A stretch of 64,000 bases of DNA from Tomocerus qinae (Eukaryota > Arthropoda > Collembola > Entomobryomorpha > Tomoceridae). The DNA lies in the NCBI GenBank assembly GCA_020055645.1, contig CM034548.1, positions 32,972,201 to 33,036,200 on the forward strand, in the 5' to 3' direction. Each line of letters starts with the position of its first letter. Position 1 is the first letter of the stretch. Positions 39,683 to 54,900 of the stretch are shown here, piece after piece. Made by a program: the position numbers and the translations under genes. Under the pieces are notes generated by a model. The model had not been told where the DNA came from. It saw nothing but the letters and a program-made list of their open reading frames with translations, and did no database searches.

Positions 39683-42600
39683 TTAGATTTCTTCTAGAAG
39701 AATCTGCAATTAAAATATGTAACAATTAAGATTGCACCATCAAATAATAATAAATTCCAAAACTCTGCACTAATTAAAACTACACAATTCTTATTCTTAC
39801 CTCACTAAGAATGACCCAATTTTCACTGGCATTTTTTAAAGTTATACGGACGGATGCAACTGGATTGAATATGCTTGGAAATGAGGCGTCAAGAACCCCC
39901 AAGTCATCAAACTCGTCTGTTCAAGATTTTAAGACATTTAGCACAAAAAGTCCGTAAGTACTAAAATCACAACCGGATAGTCTTATAATTTAGTTTAGGA
40001 AGCCCAGCTTACCAATGACGAAATAACCATCTTTGGTTTCGGCATAGGATTCAGTAGTTTTGACCGGCTTAGCTGGCAGAACTTCTAATGTGGCATTATG
40101 GAGTTTATCTGACGGATGTTCAGCATTACCGCTAATAAATCGGTAGCTAGACCACAAAAACTTATTGAACTTTCTTCCTCGTTTCAGCTTAAAGTGGAAA
40201 GGAGTTTATTAAATGAGAAAATTGCATTTACCTGCGAAGGGCAACTGGAGGCGCAAAAGTGAATTTAATTGTATCACCAGCTTCAGGAGCTAAACCCCAA
40301 AAGTAGTTTTTGCCATCATATGCCTTGTCCAAAGAAAACTTTCCATAATGTTTTATGGTACTTTCCACTTTGGCAGGTGGATTGTCATGTCGAGTGAATA
40401 GTTCCAGCTTTCCAAATTGACGATCCTACTTAAAAGATTCCAGAAATCCCATGAGTACCAAAACGGCAATTTAATCCTATATAGAGAGACTTTTTATTGT
40501 GCAGTGGAGGAATAAAGATATGAACGATAAGTATGAATTCGATATATTCGCAATAGGAATAGAAATACTCGTACTTTTAATCTTTGAACTTTTCCTGTTA
40601 GCGAAGAAACCATTCCAATATGTTGAAATAGAGAAGGCTTGAAGTGAATCCAATGTTTATTTAGCTCTCGGATACAGCGTTTCTGGAGAAAAATGATTTT
40701 CACTTTAAGAAATGGATATCCATCAAATTAATATGAGTTTACAAATTCTTTTCAGTACAATAAAATATATATCTCACATGTGTGTAATCAAGTTTACAAT
40801 ATTTGACACTAAAAAAGTGAGATAGGAGCCAATCCCCTGGCTTGTCTTGGTGAAAGAGTAAAAAAAATTCAATCAATTTCCATAAATCCGAACTTCGAAA
40901 TAGTTTCCCTATAAAAAGTACAATTCATTTATCTTTACAACCTGTCATGTCTTATTTCTACTTATAAATGTGATGTGCGTTCAGATAAATATCTCTTACC
41001 TATGAACCCCAACTGACAAAAATCCAGCATAAACCACTCGCGTTTCTTTATTGTATTTTCTAGAGCGAAAGATTTCATTGTGGTAACAAAACCCTTTTTA
41101 CTAAGCACGTCATCTTCCAATTGGACAAAATACGTGCCCCGATTTTGAGCATACATCATTAAATAAGCATAGTCCAAATTTTGTTTGGTCCTCCATCGTG
41201 TTCTTTCTTCAGAATCACCTAAAGTTCCCTTCATAGACTTAAAATCTGGATAATAATTTGCCGAAGGGGCTATTATTTCTATTAACCCCGTCTCCACGTC
41301 TTTTCGAAATCTGTAAAGTTCACAAAAGTTCATTAAGTTTTAATGTCTTACTGCTCTACCTGCCCTATTTTGACTCGCAGTTGAAATGTTTTAATTTTTA
41401 AATAGAAGTCGGTGTAATTTATTAAGGCGTGGAACAAAATAAAATACCTATTTACTTCAATGGCAATTTGGAATGAATTTTTGTCAATTTATTTCAGAGA
41501 AAGTATTTATTTGGAAAAGCTTGTCAGTGAATTACGAAATAGCAACTTGGATTTAGATATTGAGGGTATTATGATACCAATACGTATGCATTACGTTTAG
41601 ACACCTAATCTATGTGTCGATGAAACTGTTAAAGTCTGTTAGAATATAAAACAATTCCTACAGGTTAGTATTGAGAGTAATTTGAATTAGTTGGCTTACT
41701 GTCTTGTAATAGAGTTGACCGTGTTTTGCACGAAAGACACATCTGGCTCAGCAATAAAAACAATAATGAGCGTATCATTTTTCTCCTCAGGAAGCATAGA
41801 GTTAATTAAATTCTGAAGTGTTGGAAGAAGGTAGCTTTGAGTTGGACGTTTTACTGTAGGAATCCCAATCACAACGGAAACTGAGAACATCAAAGACAAA
41901 ATTTATTTCAAATAGAAAATCCCCAATCTGATTTTGTAGTCATGCTCCACAATCTAGTTACACGAGTGCATTACACTCAATTTGCAAGATACTAGAAAAT
42001 TCATTAGTGTCTTATTGCAGACTTGTAAGTAAGTAGAAGCTGCATGGTTAGGAATATGTATTAGATAAAAACAGGATGATGCTTAGCTACCATGAATATT
42101 CCGGATTGAAATATTAACCAATAGTGGCTATGAATAATATTCCCCCATGAATTATAAAACTGTCAATTTGGTCTACATTTTTTCCATATTAAAATCAAGA
42201 TAATTATCTACAACAATTAAATAGAAGTCTCTAATAAAAGTTGGCAGTTTTAATTGCACTATTAAATCATGAGTTATTATAAGGTTAAATTAGATACACA
42301 AAAAAATGACCCCCAACAAGTTCTACTGCATGTTACCATTACTGAATATTAACAAGTCATATGCCATTGGTAATTGGATGATGAATGATAATTAGGCTTA
42401 CCTCCTTCGCGTTCCTTCCCCATCGCTAACGCCGGGGTCAACGCGTCGTCATAGTCCAACAGATGAGGCAAGGCAGCAAACATGGTGACAATTTTAAGGC
42501 GGTTGCGACTCAAAAGACTCAGAGTGTCAATAAATTTCTTGCCGTCCTTCCCTGATTCACCATTGCCACCGTTCTGATACGCATCTACTCGAGCCAAGAC

Positions 42601-42947
42601 CATTTCACTGCGAAGTGATCGAATCGCAGCTTCATATTCTGTTACATGAGTTTCCAATGTCGCGAGGAGTCTTAAGATTTTGGATTCCCGATCCTCTTCT
42701 ACCAAAATTCATACACATTGTATATTTAATTCTATAGGTTGAAAAATGTATATTCTAGTCTTATAGGGGATACCCTAGGATTGATATTTTTAGTTGTCAG
42801 TTGAACTTAGTGTCTAAAATAAAAGATACTAGATAAGGATAATAATAAATTAGGATTACCTTCAGGAGCAGCTCTCCATAGGAATTGTATAAGAAATACT
42901 AGGGTAATTATAATGGCGACGGCTGCAATTCTATATGGGAACTGCAT
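39683..42947 (-). CDS. MGAT4: Alpha-1,3-mannosyl-glycoprotein 4-beta-N-acetylglucosaminyltransferase (GnT-IV)
   Basis: Ten exons on the minus strand, 5' to 3': 42947-42860, 42698-42402, 41880-41700, 41310-41000, 40908-40778, 40682-40575, 40425-40232, 40146-40013, 39916-39801, 39703-39683. All junctions are GT-AG and in phase, giving 526 residues against about 535-548 in human MGAT4A/B. The protein starts [19 protein letters not shown], a short cytosolic end and a single membrane anchor as expected of a type II Golgi enzyme. A coiled stem follows (exon 2), then the catalytic region: [29 protein letters not shown], the metal and sugar-nucleotide motif QLEDD (EDD at 254-256), [17 protein letters not shown] and WVILSE near the end. 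The enzyme adds beta-1,4-GlcNAc to the alpha-1,3 mannose arm of N-glycans, starting tri-antennary branching in the medial Golgi. It ends with ILLEEI where human paralogues end IFLKKAD. It appears intact. Confidence 0.95.
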
Positions 42948-45900
42948 GCTCTATATATACATCTACTGGAACTCCCGGAGAAACGAGGCGACTTCATCAG
43001 CTTGCTTTACTTTTAATTGTTCTTCTCCAAATTAAGATAGATACACTTTATTGTTGATTAGGCCAGGAAAGAGGGAAATCTTGCCCTGCTCTTTGATTGT
43101 CTGTTCTGACCGAACAACGAGACTCTTGCTGTCAGACCTTTGGCTTTGCTAGAAGCAATTCACTTCCACGAATAGGCCGGCTACAGATAACGAAGAAGTC
43201 GGAGTAGACGATCTGATATTTCTTTTAGTCATGTTGTTATGTCACAAAGACTTAGAAGTTTGTCAAAGGAGGAAGGAAGGTAACTTGTCTTGGAAATTCC
43301 TCGAGAGACGAGGAAAGTCAGTTGTTATAGAAGGAAAGTCTTTGAAGGAATTGCAAAGGAAGTCAACATGTCCGTTTCATTATTGATCCCATAGAATTTT
43401 TTTTCGGCAGACAATAAAAGGAAACAATCTTTCCACGTCGCGGATTTGATAGCCGCTGAGTTTTACTTGGTAATTAATGCCATATGTGGTTTATTCCAAA
43501 CACCCTCATTGACGAATCTTCTACTTCCTCAAAATATTATTGCATGACTTTCTCCAATAAATATTCTGAAAACCAAACAAACGATCGAAATTTATTAATA
43601 ATGGATATTTACCTATCTCACTTATTTTATTTTTATAATAACTGCGGTTTTTTTATTTTTTATAACGACCAATTAATTTTTATAAGTTCGATGTGAAAAT
43701 ACAAACATATTTGGAATTAATGTTGTAGGTGATTGATTCCTCTAGTACATAACGGGGATGGAAATTTAATAAAATATACACTCTAAAAGTAGAACACTTT
43801 CTCAAAAGATACCTTTGGCTATTTTTGGCCAACATTTTAGTAAGTAACATGTGTTGGTTGGGGAGAATAACCGTGATTCAATTTGCTATGTACTTGAATT
43901 GAATGATCTGTCATGTTATATTTTTATCAGAATAGTGACAAACGCAACAAGCATGAGAGATTTTTCCGTATCAAACTAACGTAAATAATATAGACACTGA
44001 CGGACAGGTATATGGTTCAGTAGACATTAAAGCCCCAGACAATTTGTATGCTGTTTCGTTAAGCTACTTATTTATAAAGGATATTTATTTATAATAACAA
44101 CGAGATAAGTTTCCGTTGATTGTGGAAAATACGTGATATGAAATAGGTACTGTATTTTGTGCATAATGATAATGCTTTTGAACGGTCATGACTAGACAGG
44201 GCTTTAGGGGTCCAAGCTCTGCTCCAACAAAGTTCAGACCTTAGGAAAACTTTGTAGTGATTGATCTCTACAACTAGTAAACATGTAACATTTGAATTAA
44301 ATATAAAGGCACTCAAACTTTTTTAATACATAACTAATAACGCACATAACGAGCGTATAATTACTGGATTTGATCACTGGCGTATTGAGTGGGTGATATT
44401 GATGCAGGAATTCCCGAAATCGAATAAAAGGTTAAAAAAATTCTCGTATTGCCCTATTTGGATCCGTCTGAGATAAAAACGTATGAATGTTTTCTGCCAA
44501 GTAAGAAGTTCAATCTATAACTCTGTTAACGAGTTTGCTAAATTAGTTACTAAGTACGTCACTGATTTGGATTCTCAGTTTAATAGGGTTTACTTATTAG
44601 ATTTCTTTATCTGTTCTTAAAACCACATAGCAAAAACTGCTACATTAGAAAATACTGTCTACAAGAAGAAAATTATCAGGAACTATTGAACTTGTTGCTG
44701 TTGCTGTTACTATGATTTATTCTATATATTGTTTAAGAATTGGTAACACCCGCAACCGCGAAACAGGAAGGACATGAAACACCATTTCAATTTGTCTTGA
44801 TTGGCATATGAATCAAACAAAAGTGCGTTATCATTGCTATAAATGTAGAACCGAGGTATACTATTCATCTATTTGTAATCGAAGTAGTGTTGCAACTTTT
44901 TGACCTCCGAAGACAAATCTAGGGATTTGTCACAACCTGACCATCTGTTTGCTAGAATAGACTTGATACTTCAATTTGTATCAAATAATGAGTTATTTTC
45001 TGTCTGCTTTATGCCTAAATGTACTTATATATTACACTTAGGTCAGACATCGAGCAGGAATATTTACTACATGTTATCATAATAGTGATATATGATTTGA
45101 TAGAATAGGTAGGTAAATAAATGTTGGTAGTTAGGCTTCTTAGGATACCTACATAATAAAATAACTAATCGAAATAATAAAAAAAATTATCCCGCTTTGA
45201 AAACTGGCAGGTGCTAGTGTCACCATATTTTCTCAACCAAATTATCAAACATCATTCAGACTAAGATACGCATTGCTATCAATATTTTAGGGTTCCCATA
45301 TTGTCATTCATTTATATTATCATTACCGATAATTTCACAATATATGTCAATGTCAGCGCTATCACTATCACTATTTATATCTCAATAGATATACATATTC
45401 CCCCATCAAATAATAATGTTGATTATGACTTTGGATTATTTTTTCTAAACGTACGGGGAAATTCCATTCAAACAATGAAACAATAGACTCATAGTTTTTA
45501 TCGGTATCGCAAATTCAAATGAATTCCTAATAACGATTTTAATTGATTTTAACTACTTTATCATGGCCTAAATTAATGAATTATTTTATTTAATTATTTT
45601 TTAATTACATTAAGAATTACAAAAAGTAGATAAAGTCTTAATATTGCGATACAAGACTCACCATTTGAGACTCACTTCTTGCCTTGGAAACCCAAAGAAA
45701 TTCTTAAAATTCACAATTGAACTCAAAAATAGTATATGAACAACTTCCGTACATAAGATTCTCACACTTTTCCCGAGTGAGCTTCACTTTCAAAGTTTGA
45801 AAAAAATTAAATAGCGAAAATATATCCAATAAAATGTTTTAGCAGGCATTAGATTTAGAATATTGGGACATATAATCTGTACTCACTGTCTTGCCGTATT

Positions 45901-48900
45901 TTAAAAATAGAAGGCATAACGTGTCAGATATTTTTAACTCAGAAATGACCCCAAATCAAAGTTACAAATTACACCTAATAGCAAAATCGATGAGTTGTGT
46001 TTGTTTCGAGACTAGCATAACTGAGCAATTTTAATTTTAAAACAGAAAAATCATGTTTTATTGCCATATTTAGCCCTTTTATGTTCTCCCCTATTTTAAG
46101 AGGTATGTTAATTATGGCTTAACAAAATAAAATGTTTTAGGTAAGGAATTCATTTTAGGGCGAAATACATAGCAATTTTCTCGTGTTCTATGAATTTCAT
46201 GATTTTTTAACAAAGTACCCACCTACAAACAAAAACATGAATACTAACAAGGTAGATAAAGTTTCAGTTGCGAGAATTCATTGTATCATTTTCATAGCCT
46301 CTATAGAAATGATTGGCAGTCCAGATTTTACAGAAAAGTTATTCTATTTGTGGGTTTAATTTGACTGCATTTATTGTCGTTTCTGTGTAATTGAACGCTT
46401 GGCTGTAATATTCCAGGGATTCTAGGATTGAATGCTTGGTTGTGGTTTAGGAACAGTGCGGTGGTAAATGGGACACTTACATACGATAAGATTAGTTTTA
46501 GTAATCCAAAATAGTTGGCTAGAAAAGCAAAGTAATCGTGTTCAAGACGAGAATACAATGAGATGGAAAGAAATGGCATTGACTGAGCTTCCAATTGTCT
46601 ACCTCTCTTCATTTCCTGTCATGTATATTCACTACCAAAAGAAATCAAAGCCAAAGGCTTCGGATTTCCGTAAAACTCTATTGAATCAGCGAAAATAAAG
46701 TAAAACCGGATAATACACCGATATATTTTTCGTGACAAACTCCGGCATCGTTGCTCTAAGCAGAAATGCGGGCAACCGATACCGGTTTTTTAAATGCTAC
46801 ATTCTATAGTATATTCCATTGTCAACATGCAGAGCTTATGTGAAAGTCTGTATTCTCATTGGAGAGAATAAGATATTTTCTTGTTGTAATCTGGCTACGT
46901 CATAAAAATGGAATGATTTATTGCTTATTTCTAAATAAAAACACAACATTGCCTATTGTAATAACTGCATTTGACATTTCTCTTACACCAGTCATATTTA
47001 AACCAGATGCTTGTGCAATTATTTCATGAATGTTGAAAACACGGATCGAGATTTGAAAGATCTGCGACATTTTTGCTTACATTTCTAAATTATGGATGTT
47101 ATTATCCTTAAGAAATTGCTAACAGTTTACACGTGGAAAAGGAAACATGAAAAATATTTTACTGAATGCTGAATATGAAAAAATTTGTGTCAGAAATGTG
47201 CACTGTTCAGCAGACTTAAGTTCTATTTAAATAAAACAGATTGCTAAATAAAGTTAGTAGATTACACATCAGTACTGAAATTAATCTGTCAAAAGATTTG
47301 AAGTTGTTTCATTTATATATTATGTGGTTGCTATACGTAAAAGTATAATAATATTTGAGTAGAAGCATGGAAATATTCCATTTCATCAGACGCGGTTCAC
47401 AGTTGATGATTTTGTATTAAAAATTTTACGGTGTGCATTATTGTAAGGTCACGATAATAAATCACAATGATCAGTTTGGGTCCTTTTAAATGCACAATAG
47501 ACGGGATAATGTATTTCAAATGGAAAATACATATCCCTGATAAAATGTTTTTTTGGCCATTAATATTGTGTGGGAGTGACGTAGGAGACTTGGTTATTTC
47601 TTTTGTCTTGTCGGTGTTTGTTGTTAGTTACTAATAATAATTCATGAATATGGAAAAAGTGTATATGGGAGACTGTTTGGTGCAGAAGGAGAAAAGTGTT
47701 GAGAGAAGAAAAGGTCTTGGTGGAAATATCAAGTTGGGGAAATGGGTAGCTATGGATATGGAGAAGGTTGAAGGATCGTAGGTTTTTGTTAGGCAGGTTT
47801 ATGTAGTTGGCAGGACAGGACATGACATGGAATGGGATGACAAGCGTGACTTATTACTATTACTACGTATTACTGAGAGAAACGAAAAGTAGGAGAGCTC
47901 CGTTCCGGTCTGACAAATAAGACGATGCTTTCTTTTCTAGTCGTAATGATCCTCCTAACTCTATGCAATGTACTACACTCTGAAAATGAAAGGCAATAAA
48001 ATAGTTTGCCATTTACCTTTCAAAAGTCAAAGGTGTCTGTGTCTCCTTTCTTGGAACTAGATCCATTCAACCGAAATATTTTTAATCATATTTTACGATT
48101 TTTTCCCGCCCCATTTTGTTAGACATTGCAAGGCACAGAAAAATTCTATGATAGATATTAAATACATTTATATGAAAAACATAAATCATTTTTGGAGTAA
48201 TCTCTGGAATACTAATAATGTAAATATATTATTTTGCTACTTATATAGTACGTACCTTTTTGTACGACGTACAGGACGTTTGTTTCTAATCTTTATATTT
48301 CCCCCCGTTAAAAATATAGTGTAAAACAATGATTTTTTTTGATTGTAACTGTAAACTTTATATTTTCTTAGTCAAAAAATATATTTAAACTTGTGTATTG
48401 TGAAAACACAATTATTTTTACAATTTGCAATATATAGTAAAGAAATGGGGCTAGGTGTAATAATTGTGTAAGGAAGAGACAGCTAATCTGTTCCAGAATA
48501 AAATGTGCGGTCACAAAATACAACGACAGTTTGCTATTGTAGCCAATAAATTTGTTGTGATGTGCGCTCCGGGAAGTGAGTTGGCAAGTGACAAATATAA
48601 ACTGCAATCATGTCAGAGACATTACACCTTGGTTCTCTCATAGATCTCATCCCAAATTCTTTTCCTTCCTATTGTATGCATTGCATGTGTGGCTTTATTA
48701 GTAATGTAGGACAATAGTAAAACTATAATAAGTATGTATAACAAGCCACTACTGCTGAGGTTAATCTAACCTACGAGAGTCGCTACGAGACATGAACAAG
48801 ATAACCCATAAATTCAGCGATAAGTAAAATGTTATACATAGTGTAGTAGAGTATGGAGCAGCAGAGTATAAAACTTCCCACCTCCCACTATCCAAAATTG

Positions 48901-51900
48901 ACTTATGTGGACTATATACACCACAACTGTACTACAACATCAATCGATACTGCTGAAGATTAGATAGACACTTACATAGGATGACGACAAATTTTTCTAT
49001 CATAATTTCCCCGTAACGTTACATAACCTACTAATCCATAGTGGCTATGCACATTAACATATAGTAAGGCATTCCACACTGATGAAGACAAGAGACACAA
49101 AAGATGCACCATAAAACGGACTATAAACTCACCCTACCTACGATAAAAGTAAATAGGTTTTTTTCTGAAGGACGTAAATATCAAGGTTTTATCTCAATTA
49201 GACCTTAATAGACACTTATTAAAATCAACTAATAAAACTTAACACACTGGATATGCCTTCAACCATTTCTATTCTTATTTCCTTAGGAACAACTGCTACT
49301 AACTTGTAACCAACATTCTTCTTTTAGTAGATAATTTCTTTAAATTGTTCCTGACTAAAATGTCCGTTTTAAAGCTACATAAATTACAGTCATAGTGATA
49401 ATGTTTCTCCAAATATCAAGAATTGTTGGTCATTTCATTGAATTTTTCATTTATGAAAAAATAACAGTAGAAAATGTTCTTTTAGGTTACCAAATTCATG
49501 TGTTCTAGTTGTACATAATTAATATTTTATAGCTGGCTTCGTCGCATAGCAAATCCAATAAGGATTACAACGACCACTTTCATTCAAACAATAAATAATG
49601 TCAACAAGCTACGACAAATATGACGAGCATTCACAAAATTGTTGAAAGCATGATGCTTTATTAAGCTAGCACATGGTATACACGATGTTCATGCACAGCA
49701 GTCTACTAGATATCACTTTGTACTGTATTGCACATTTTGCGCATATTTTATTGCCATATTTAAGTAATCTATTTATGTAAGCACGGAGTCATATGTAAAT
49801 ATTATGACACAAGATATGTATGCTTATCTCTTCTATTTCATGGAGTACATAAGTAAAAATATAGCCATTACTACTATAGTATTATTAATTAGGGGAAACA
49901 CAATAAAATAGTCTGACTGTGACACGCAATAAAAATAAGTACCACTTATACTTTTGCATACGTAATGTGAATAGATGTTGAAATTCCCCCATCCCCCCAA
50001 ATACTCACGAAGCTTTAATATTACGTAAGGATATTGATGGGGAAACGTAAAGTTGTTCATTTTAAGCCATTCATTTCGAAGGACGCGTTGGTTTTTTTGG
50101 TTCATACTCAAAATCTTGAGTGGGAGTATATTCCATGTAGAATTAAACAAATATGTTTGAAGTAGCAATAATGTACATCTAGTATTTGCTATGTAGATGA
50201 AAAGAAATTTTCAGAGCCATAACGAACGCCATTATTACAAAGTTTACACCAGTCTACGTCATTCTATGCCCACGTCTTCCAATCTATTTTCTATATCTAT
50301 AATATTTAATATTTATTCAGCGTAATTTATGACATGCCTTTGAATATAGACATACTTGATTTCTTTTCTATGCCTTTCACAGAGCTACACTATTCAGCAT
50401 TCTAAAAATAAAATTCCTTTTCATAAGAAATATTTTTTGACATTATTTTGCATCTTAACATTTTGCTTGCTACTAATGTAGTCATTTCTCAACTTTTGAA
50501 AGCTTACAAAAGGTAATATGAAGTCTGTTGATATTGATGTCATAATTATATAGTAAGAATTAAGGCTAGGGATGAGCTACACTGGACATGAAATATAAAT
50601 GTGTAAGTACACAGTAGTAATGTGGCATAGTCTTTTATTTCGCAATATAGCAAATATAATTAGTGAGTGCATGGTAGAAGGACTAATGCATCGTTATGTA
50701 AGGGGAAAAGTTTGGATCCATGTGATACTTTCTTTCCACTAGATTGCAAAACCGAATGAGTTAGGTATATGAATAGTAGATAGTTGGATTAGACGTAAAA
50801 CAAAAGAGGATTACCATGAAGTACTTAAGCAAAGTGATATCTCCGTTTCTGTCTTTTAGACACAAATTATCTAATCCCCAAATACATTTAGCCTTAGCCA
50901 GCTACTAGCAGCAACAGAAGAAGCGTAGGCGTTGCAAGTGTAAAGGTATAGGAAACTATCGATTGCTTTGACTGACTCTATGGTTTTTGCTTGTAAGTAA
51001 CTAATGTAGGATGAATTACATGGAATGGGTGTAGAACTAGTGGACAAAGTTCTTGCTTACATTTACTTTTCGCACTTCAAGGCGTTAGTTGCGTCATAAG
51101 ATTGAAATCCAACCAATAAATACACAGTGATAAAGATTCCAGTCATTTTCACCCAATATTTTACTACGTAAATTCTGTCTCAAGTTAAACCTTTCTGACT
51201 TTCAATATACCCGACCAAGTAATACCCTGCCACATTTCATGAAGTATTACCAATGGAATTATCTTGCTTTGAAATTGCATCTTGCCGTCTTTCCAAAATC
51301 CAACTAACTCTATTTGTCGCATCTTCCTTTCCTTTGCACAACATCTTTATATAGTACCTAATATAAAATCCACAGAGTTAGAAGGTAAATAAAACAGATA
51401 AATTCTCAATTTCTGCTACATACAAGTAGACTATTAAAAATATCCTAACTGCTTTTGATGCCATTATTGAAAAACCACTTGATCCAGTCAAAATGCCTTT
51501 AAAATGACTTTCCAACAATTTGATAATGTTACAATTTCTACATGGCAAAACACTGTGTAATAGAAGTACAAACCGTGGGTTATAAATATTTGCATAATAA
51601 AATCAGCATTCAAGGAGAATTTCTCTTCCATGCCATGAATACATTCAACGTAATTGTTGATATTTGTAAAGCAGTCGATGTCGATACACAAATCCACGTT
51701 TCCCTTGAGAATTCATTTTAAATACATACCTCAAACGTTGAAACGACCTGGCATGATATTTTAAGCCGAAAGTTATTAGCGGATATCTCATCATTCAATG
51801 TTTATAGCTGGCAGAATACTTGTGATATGATACTGCCGTGCATACGCGTGCTAGGATCCTAAAAGTCAGTCTACAATCTCTTGCCAACACGTCAGTCTTC

Positions 51901-54900
51901 TTTTACTAGCAAAATACTTTCAACCTTCTGTACCTATTTACTTAAGTTCATCGCCAGCTTGATGGCGAGAATAAATTGAATCCAGTCAAACTGTAATAAA
52001 GTAAGAACATTCTCGAAAAATACCTTCGCCAATACTTACTTTCGTATGCACATCTTCCTCTTATTTAGGAAACTGGACGAATACATTATGCATTCGTTTG
52101 AGCTAGTACCAAATAAATATTTTTCATGAAAAACACCGTAAATATAACATTGTGGATTTTAAAAAGTGGCATCAGTTGCATATGCAGTAAAATTAAAAAA
52201 TAATGAATTATACCATAGCTCGGGATTCTATCAAATTTAAAATTTCGTAAAAAAATGTTTAAAACTATATTTTTTATTTAAAAGTTCCGTTTAAAATTGA
52301 TTTTGGATTATGTATAAAGTTTTATATTGTAATGTCATTTCTGTAGCATTTACGGTACTATATACCTCGCATAGGTAAGTAATAACAGGAGACGTAAGAA
52401 TGAAGGCTAGCTTAGTGAGCACGTACAACAACTAAGTCTAGAATTCATTTGTGATGCACATACATATCTGAGACAAAACATTCTTTGCTCAAACTTCCGT
52501 CTCAAATTTCAAACCGCTTGATTCCCTTCTTCTGTCTCTATAATTCACCATTTGCAAAGTAAGGTCAGCAAGCCTTTTTCCTACTCTGATCTCGCTGGAC
52601 CAAATATGTGTTCCTAAACTTATTTGCCCGTCTAGCCTTTTACAGCACGACTCGACTCTATTATTCAGGAGTTTATTTGTCGTAATGCGGTTACAAGTAA
52701 GGAACAAAATAACATTTTCCTCCTCCTTTCAAACATAAAACGTTGCAAAATACAATAAAGTAAAAGCTAAACTACCTAGAATTTGGCAATGTGATAACAA
52801 ATCTATCTTTTATACATTTACCAAAGTAAACAAGTATGCGCATATATACACTGCCTGTCCTTCGTGCTGTGTCGTAGACAGAATGCTTGACAACATTAAT
52901 AGGACTGACAACCAGGCCGGATGGCTTTAATTACGAATAGAAGCCTATAGATAATATTTTGTCCAGAATATATTTTCACTACATTTTACATCTGGTTTTC
53001 GCTTTCGTTTCTCCTTAGAAACAATGAATGTCATTATTCTAGAACGTTTGACCTAGTTTTCTTTTTTACTTCTCTAACTTCTCTATCATTACCAAACTAT
53101 TATTTTCATGTAAATAAGTCTGAGAGAGATTGTATTCCGTGTTGCAAGATATCGTGCTAATAAATTTAAATTTTCACGATATTCATTTCCGTAGTCAATC
53201 GAGAGATCTTCGGATAAATAAGTCCTCTCCCACAGAGCAACTGGATTTAAATTTTAAAATAAAAGTGTTTGCAATTTTCAGGTTGACAGAAAATGTCTCT
53301 GTGGCTGTCAACGAAATTACAATACAATACATTCATGTTGTACTTGTTTAGGATTTCCCCATAGTCTAGTCACCTGTCTACGACATATATAAGACTTTGT
53401 CTAATATTTTATTCTTCCATTACAGTCCAAGTCGAAAACAGAAGAAAAATGGATGGCTACTAAAGCAATCCAATCCATAGCAAACTATCCAGACGGAAAT
53501 CAAAGAAAGATGTGCAGAAAAGGAAACGTTAACCTCGGCCCTGAAATAGGGTACCTACCTAAGTTAAAAAAAAGCACGCTGAGAAAAACTACCTGAAACT
53601 CCATTAACTGGAGAGTAGCGTAGAAAGTAGTTGGTGCCTATTTACGCAGGTACACAGCTGTAGATTCATTGAGAGACACTACAGAGAAAACCTGAAGTGA
53701 CTGCCCGCTGAGTTTTCGAGCTGACCCTGGGTTAAAAGCACGATGATGTCAAATCCTACATTTTTTCCTCTTACTAAAGCAAAGCAATAAGTGTGGAATG
53801 AGTTTGCCAGTACATAGAAGCCATATTGTGTAGTATTTTCATTAGATTTTCTGTATGAAACGGTAGATAGTTGGTATAGTTTGCATTGCAGTAGTGCAGA
53901 AGTAAGGTAAAGTAAAAGCAAACAAGAATTAATGATTAATGACAGTTGACCTGATGATTCTTTCAGCGTTTTTGAGCCGAGGTAGTTCATTTCCACTTTT
54001 GTGCTGTAAAATGACATCGGTGATGACTGGAAAAGTACTCTGTCCCAGATGTAAAAAGGAAAGGAGGTGAAAGGTAGTAAAGACAAAGGAAGTTGCATAA
54101 AAAGGTTTCCGGGTAGTGACACTGCGGGTAAAATGAAAACTAACGGGTAAGTACGCAATTATTAAGGAAATGCAATTACAATTTTGCTAAAGAGTTTATG
54201 CATATAAATGACAAGGGAGAACAATGGTCGTTACTCGAAAGTAATCGTGAAAAGAAAGTTGGTTTTAACGAAAGTCCCAACTACTTACGCCAACATTTAT
54301 GAATGAAAGGAAGTTTTATAGCTCAAATAGTTACTCTATCTTTTTATGCAGGAGATAGAAGTGAAAGCGTCGGAATTAAAGTTTCCTCCATCTCCGCTTT
54401 TGACTGTATGTGTGTCAGTGAAATGTCTCAAGTATTATTCATCGAGAGAGAGAGACAAGAAGGGGTTTTCAGCAATAATCCCAACTGTTAAAGGACAAGT
54501 TACAATTCATAAAATAGCTAGGCATATGGCACATGTAATATCAGTAATCTCACGAAATTACATTTTGTGCCTGCAAATCAATGTGAAAGTATAGAAAAGA
54601 GAGTTGAATTACAATTATGCGCAAACAGCCAAGCCCTACTGTGTATTTATTGCATACAAACAGCCATTCATTCCTCCTAAGCTAAGACTAATTTATCGAA
54701 AAGCAGAGAAGAGAACTTCAGACGGAAATTATTTCCGTCAAGCTTTTCTTCAGCATTAAGAATACATAAATGTATCCTGAAGGACAAAATATAATAGACA
54801 TTCAAGACTGAAATGGCCAATGGCATAGCAAATGTCATAGCCAGTTTCTATTTTTCAACCATTTCCTTTTGTCAGCCCGTTTTCCTCTAACTTGAAAGAT

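Noticed and set aside
40778-40908. Apparent frameshift in an MGAT4 exon
   Set aside because: It was a miscount of a run of eight T on the minus strand. Counted correctly, the exon is open and in phase.
53679-54158. 159-codon open frame on the minus strand, the longest in the right half
   Set aside because: No family resemblance, no splice partners and no start context. Leu, Ser and Tyr-rich composition is what chance frames in AT-rich DNA give.
54360-54411. Exon-like stretch with TATGCAG acceptor and a following GTATGTG
   Set aside because: Only about 17 codons with no neighbours in phase; expected by chance over 21 kb.
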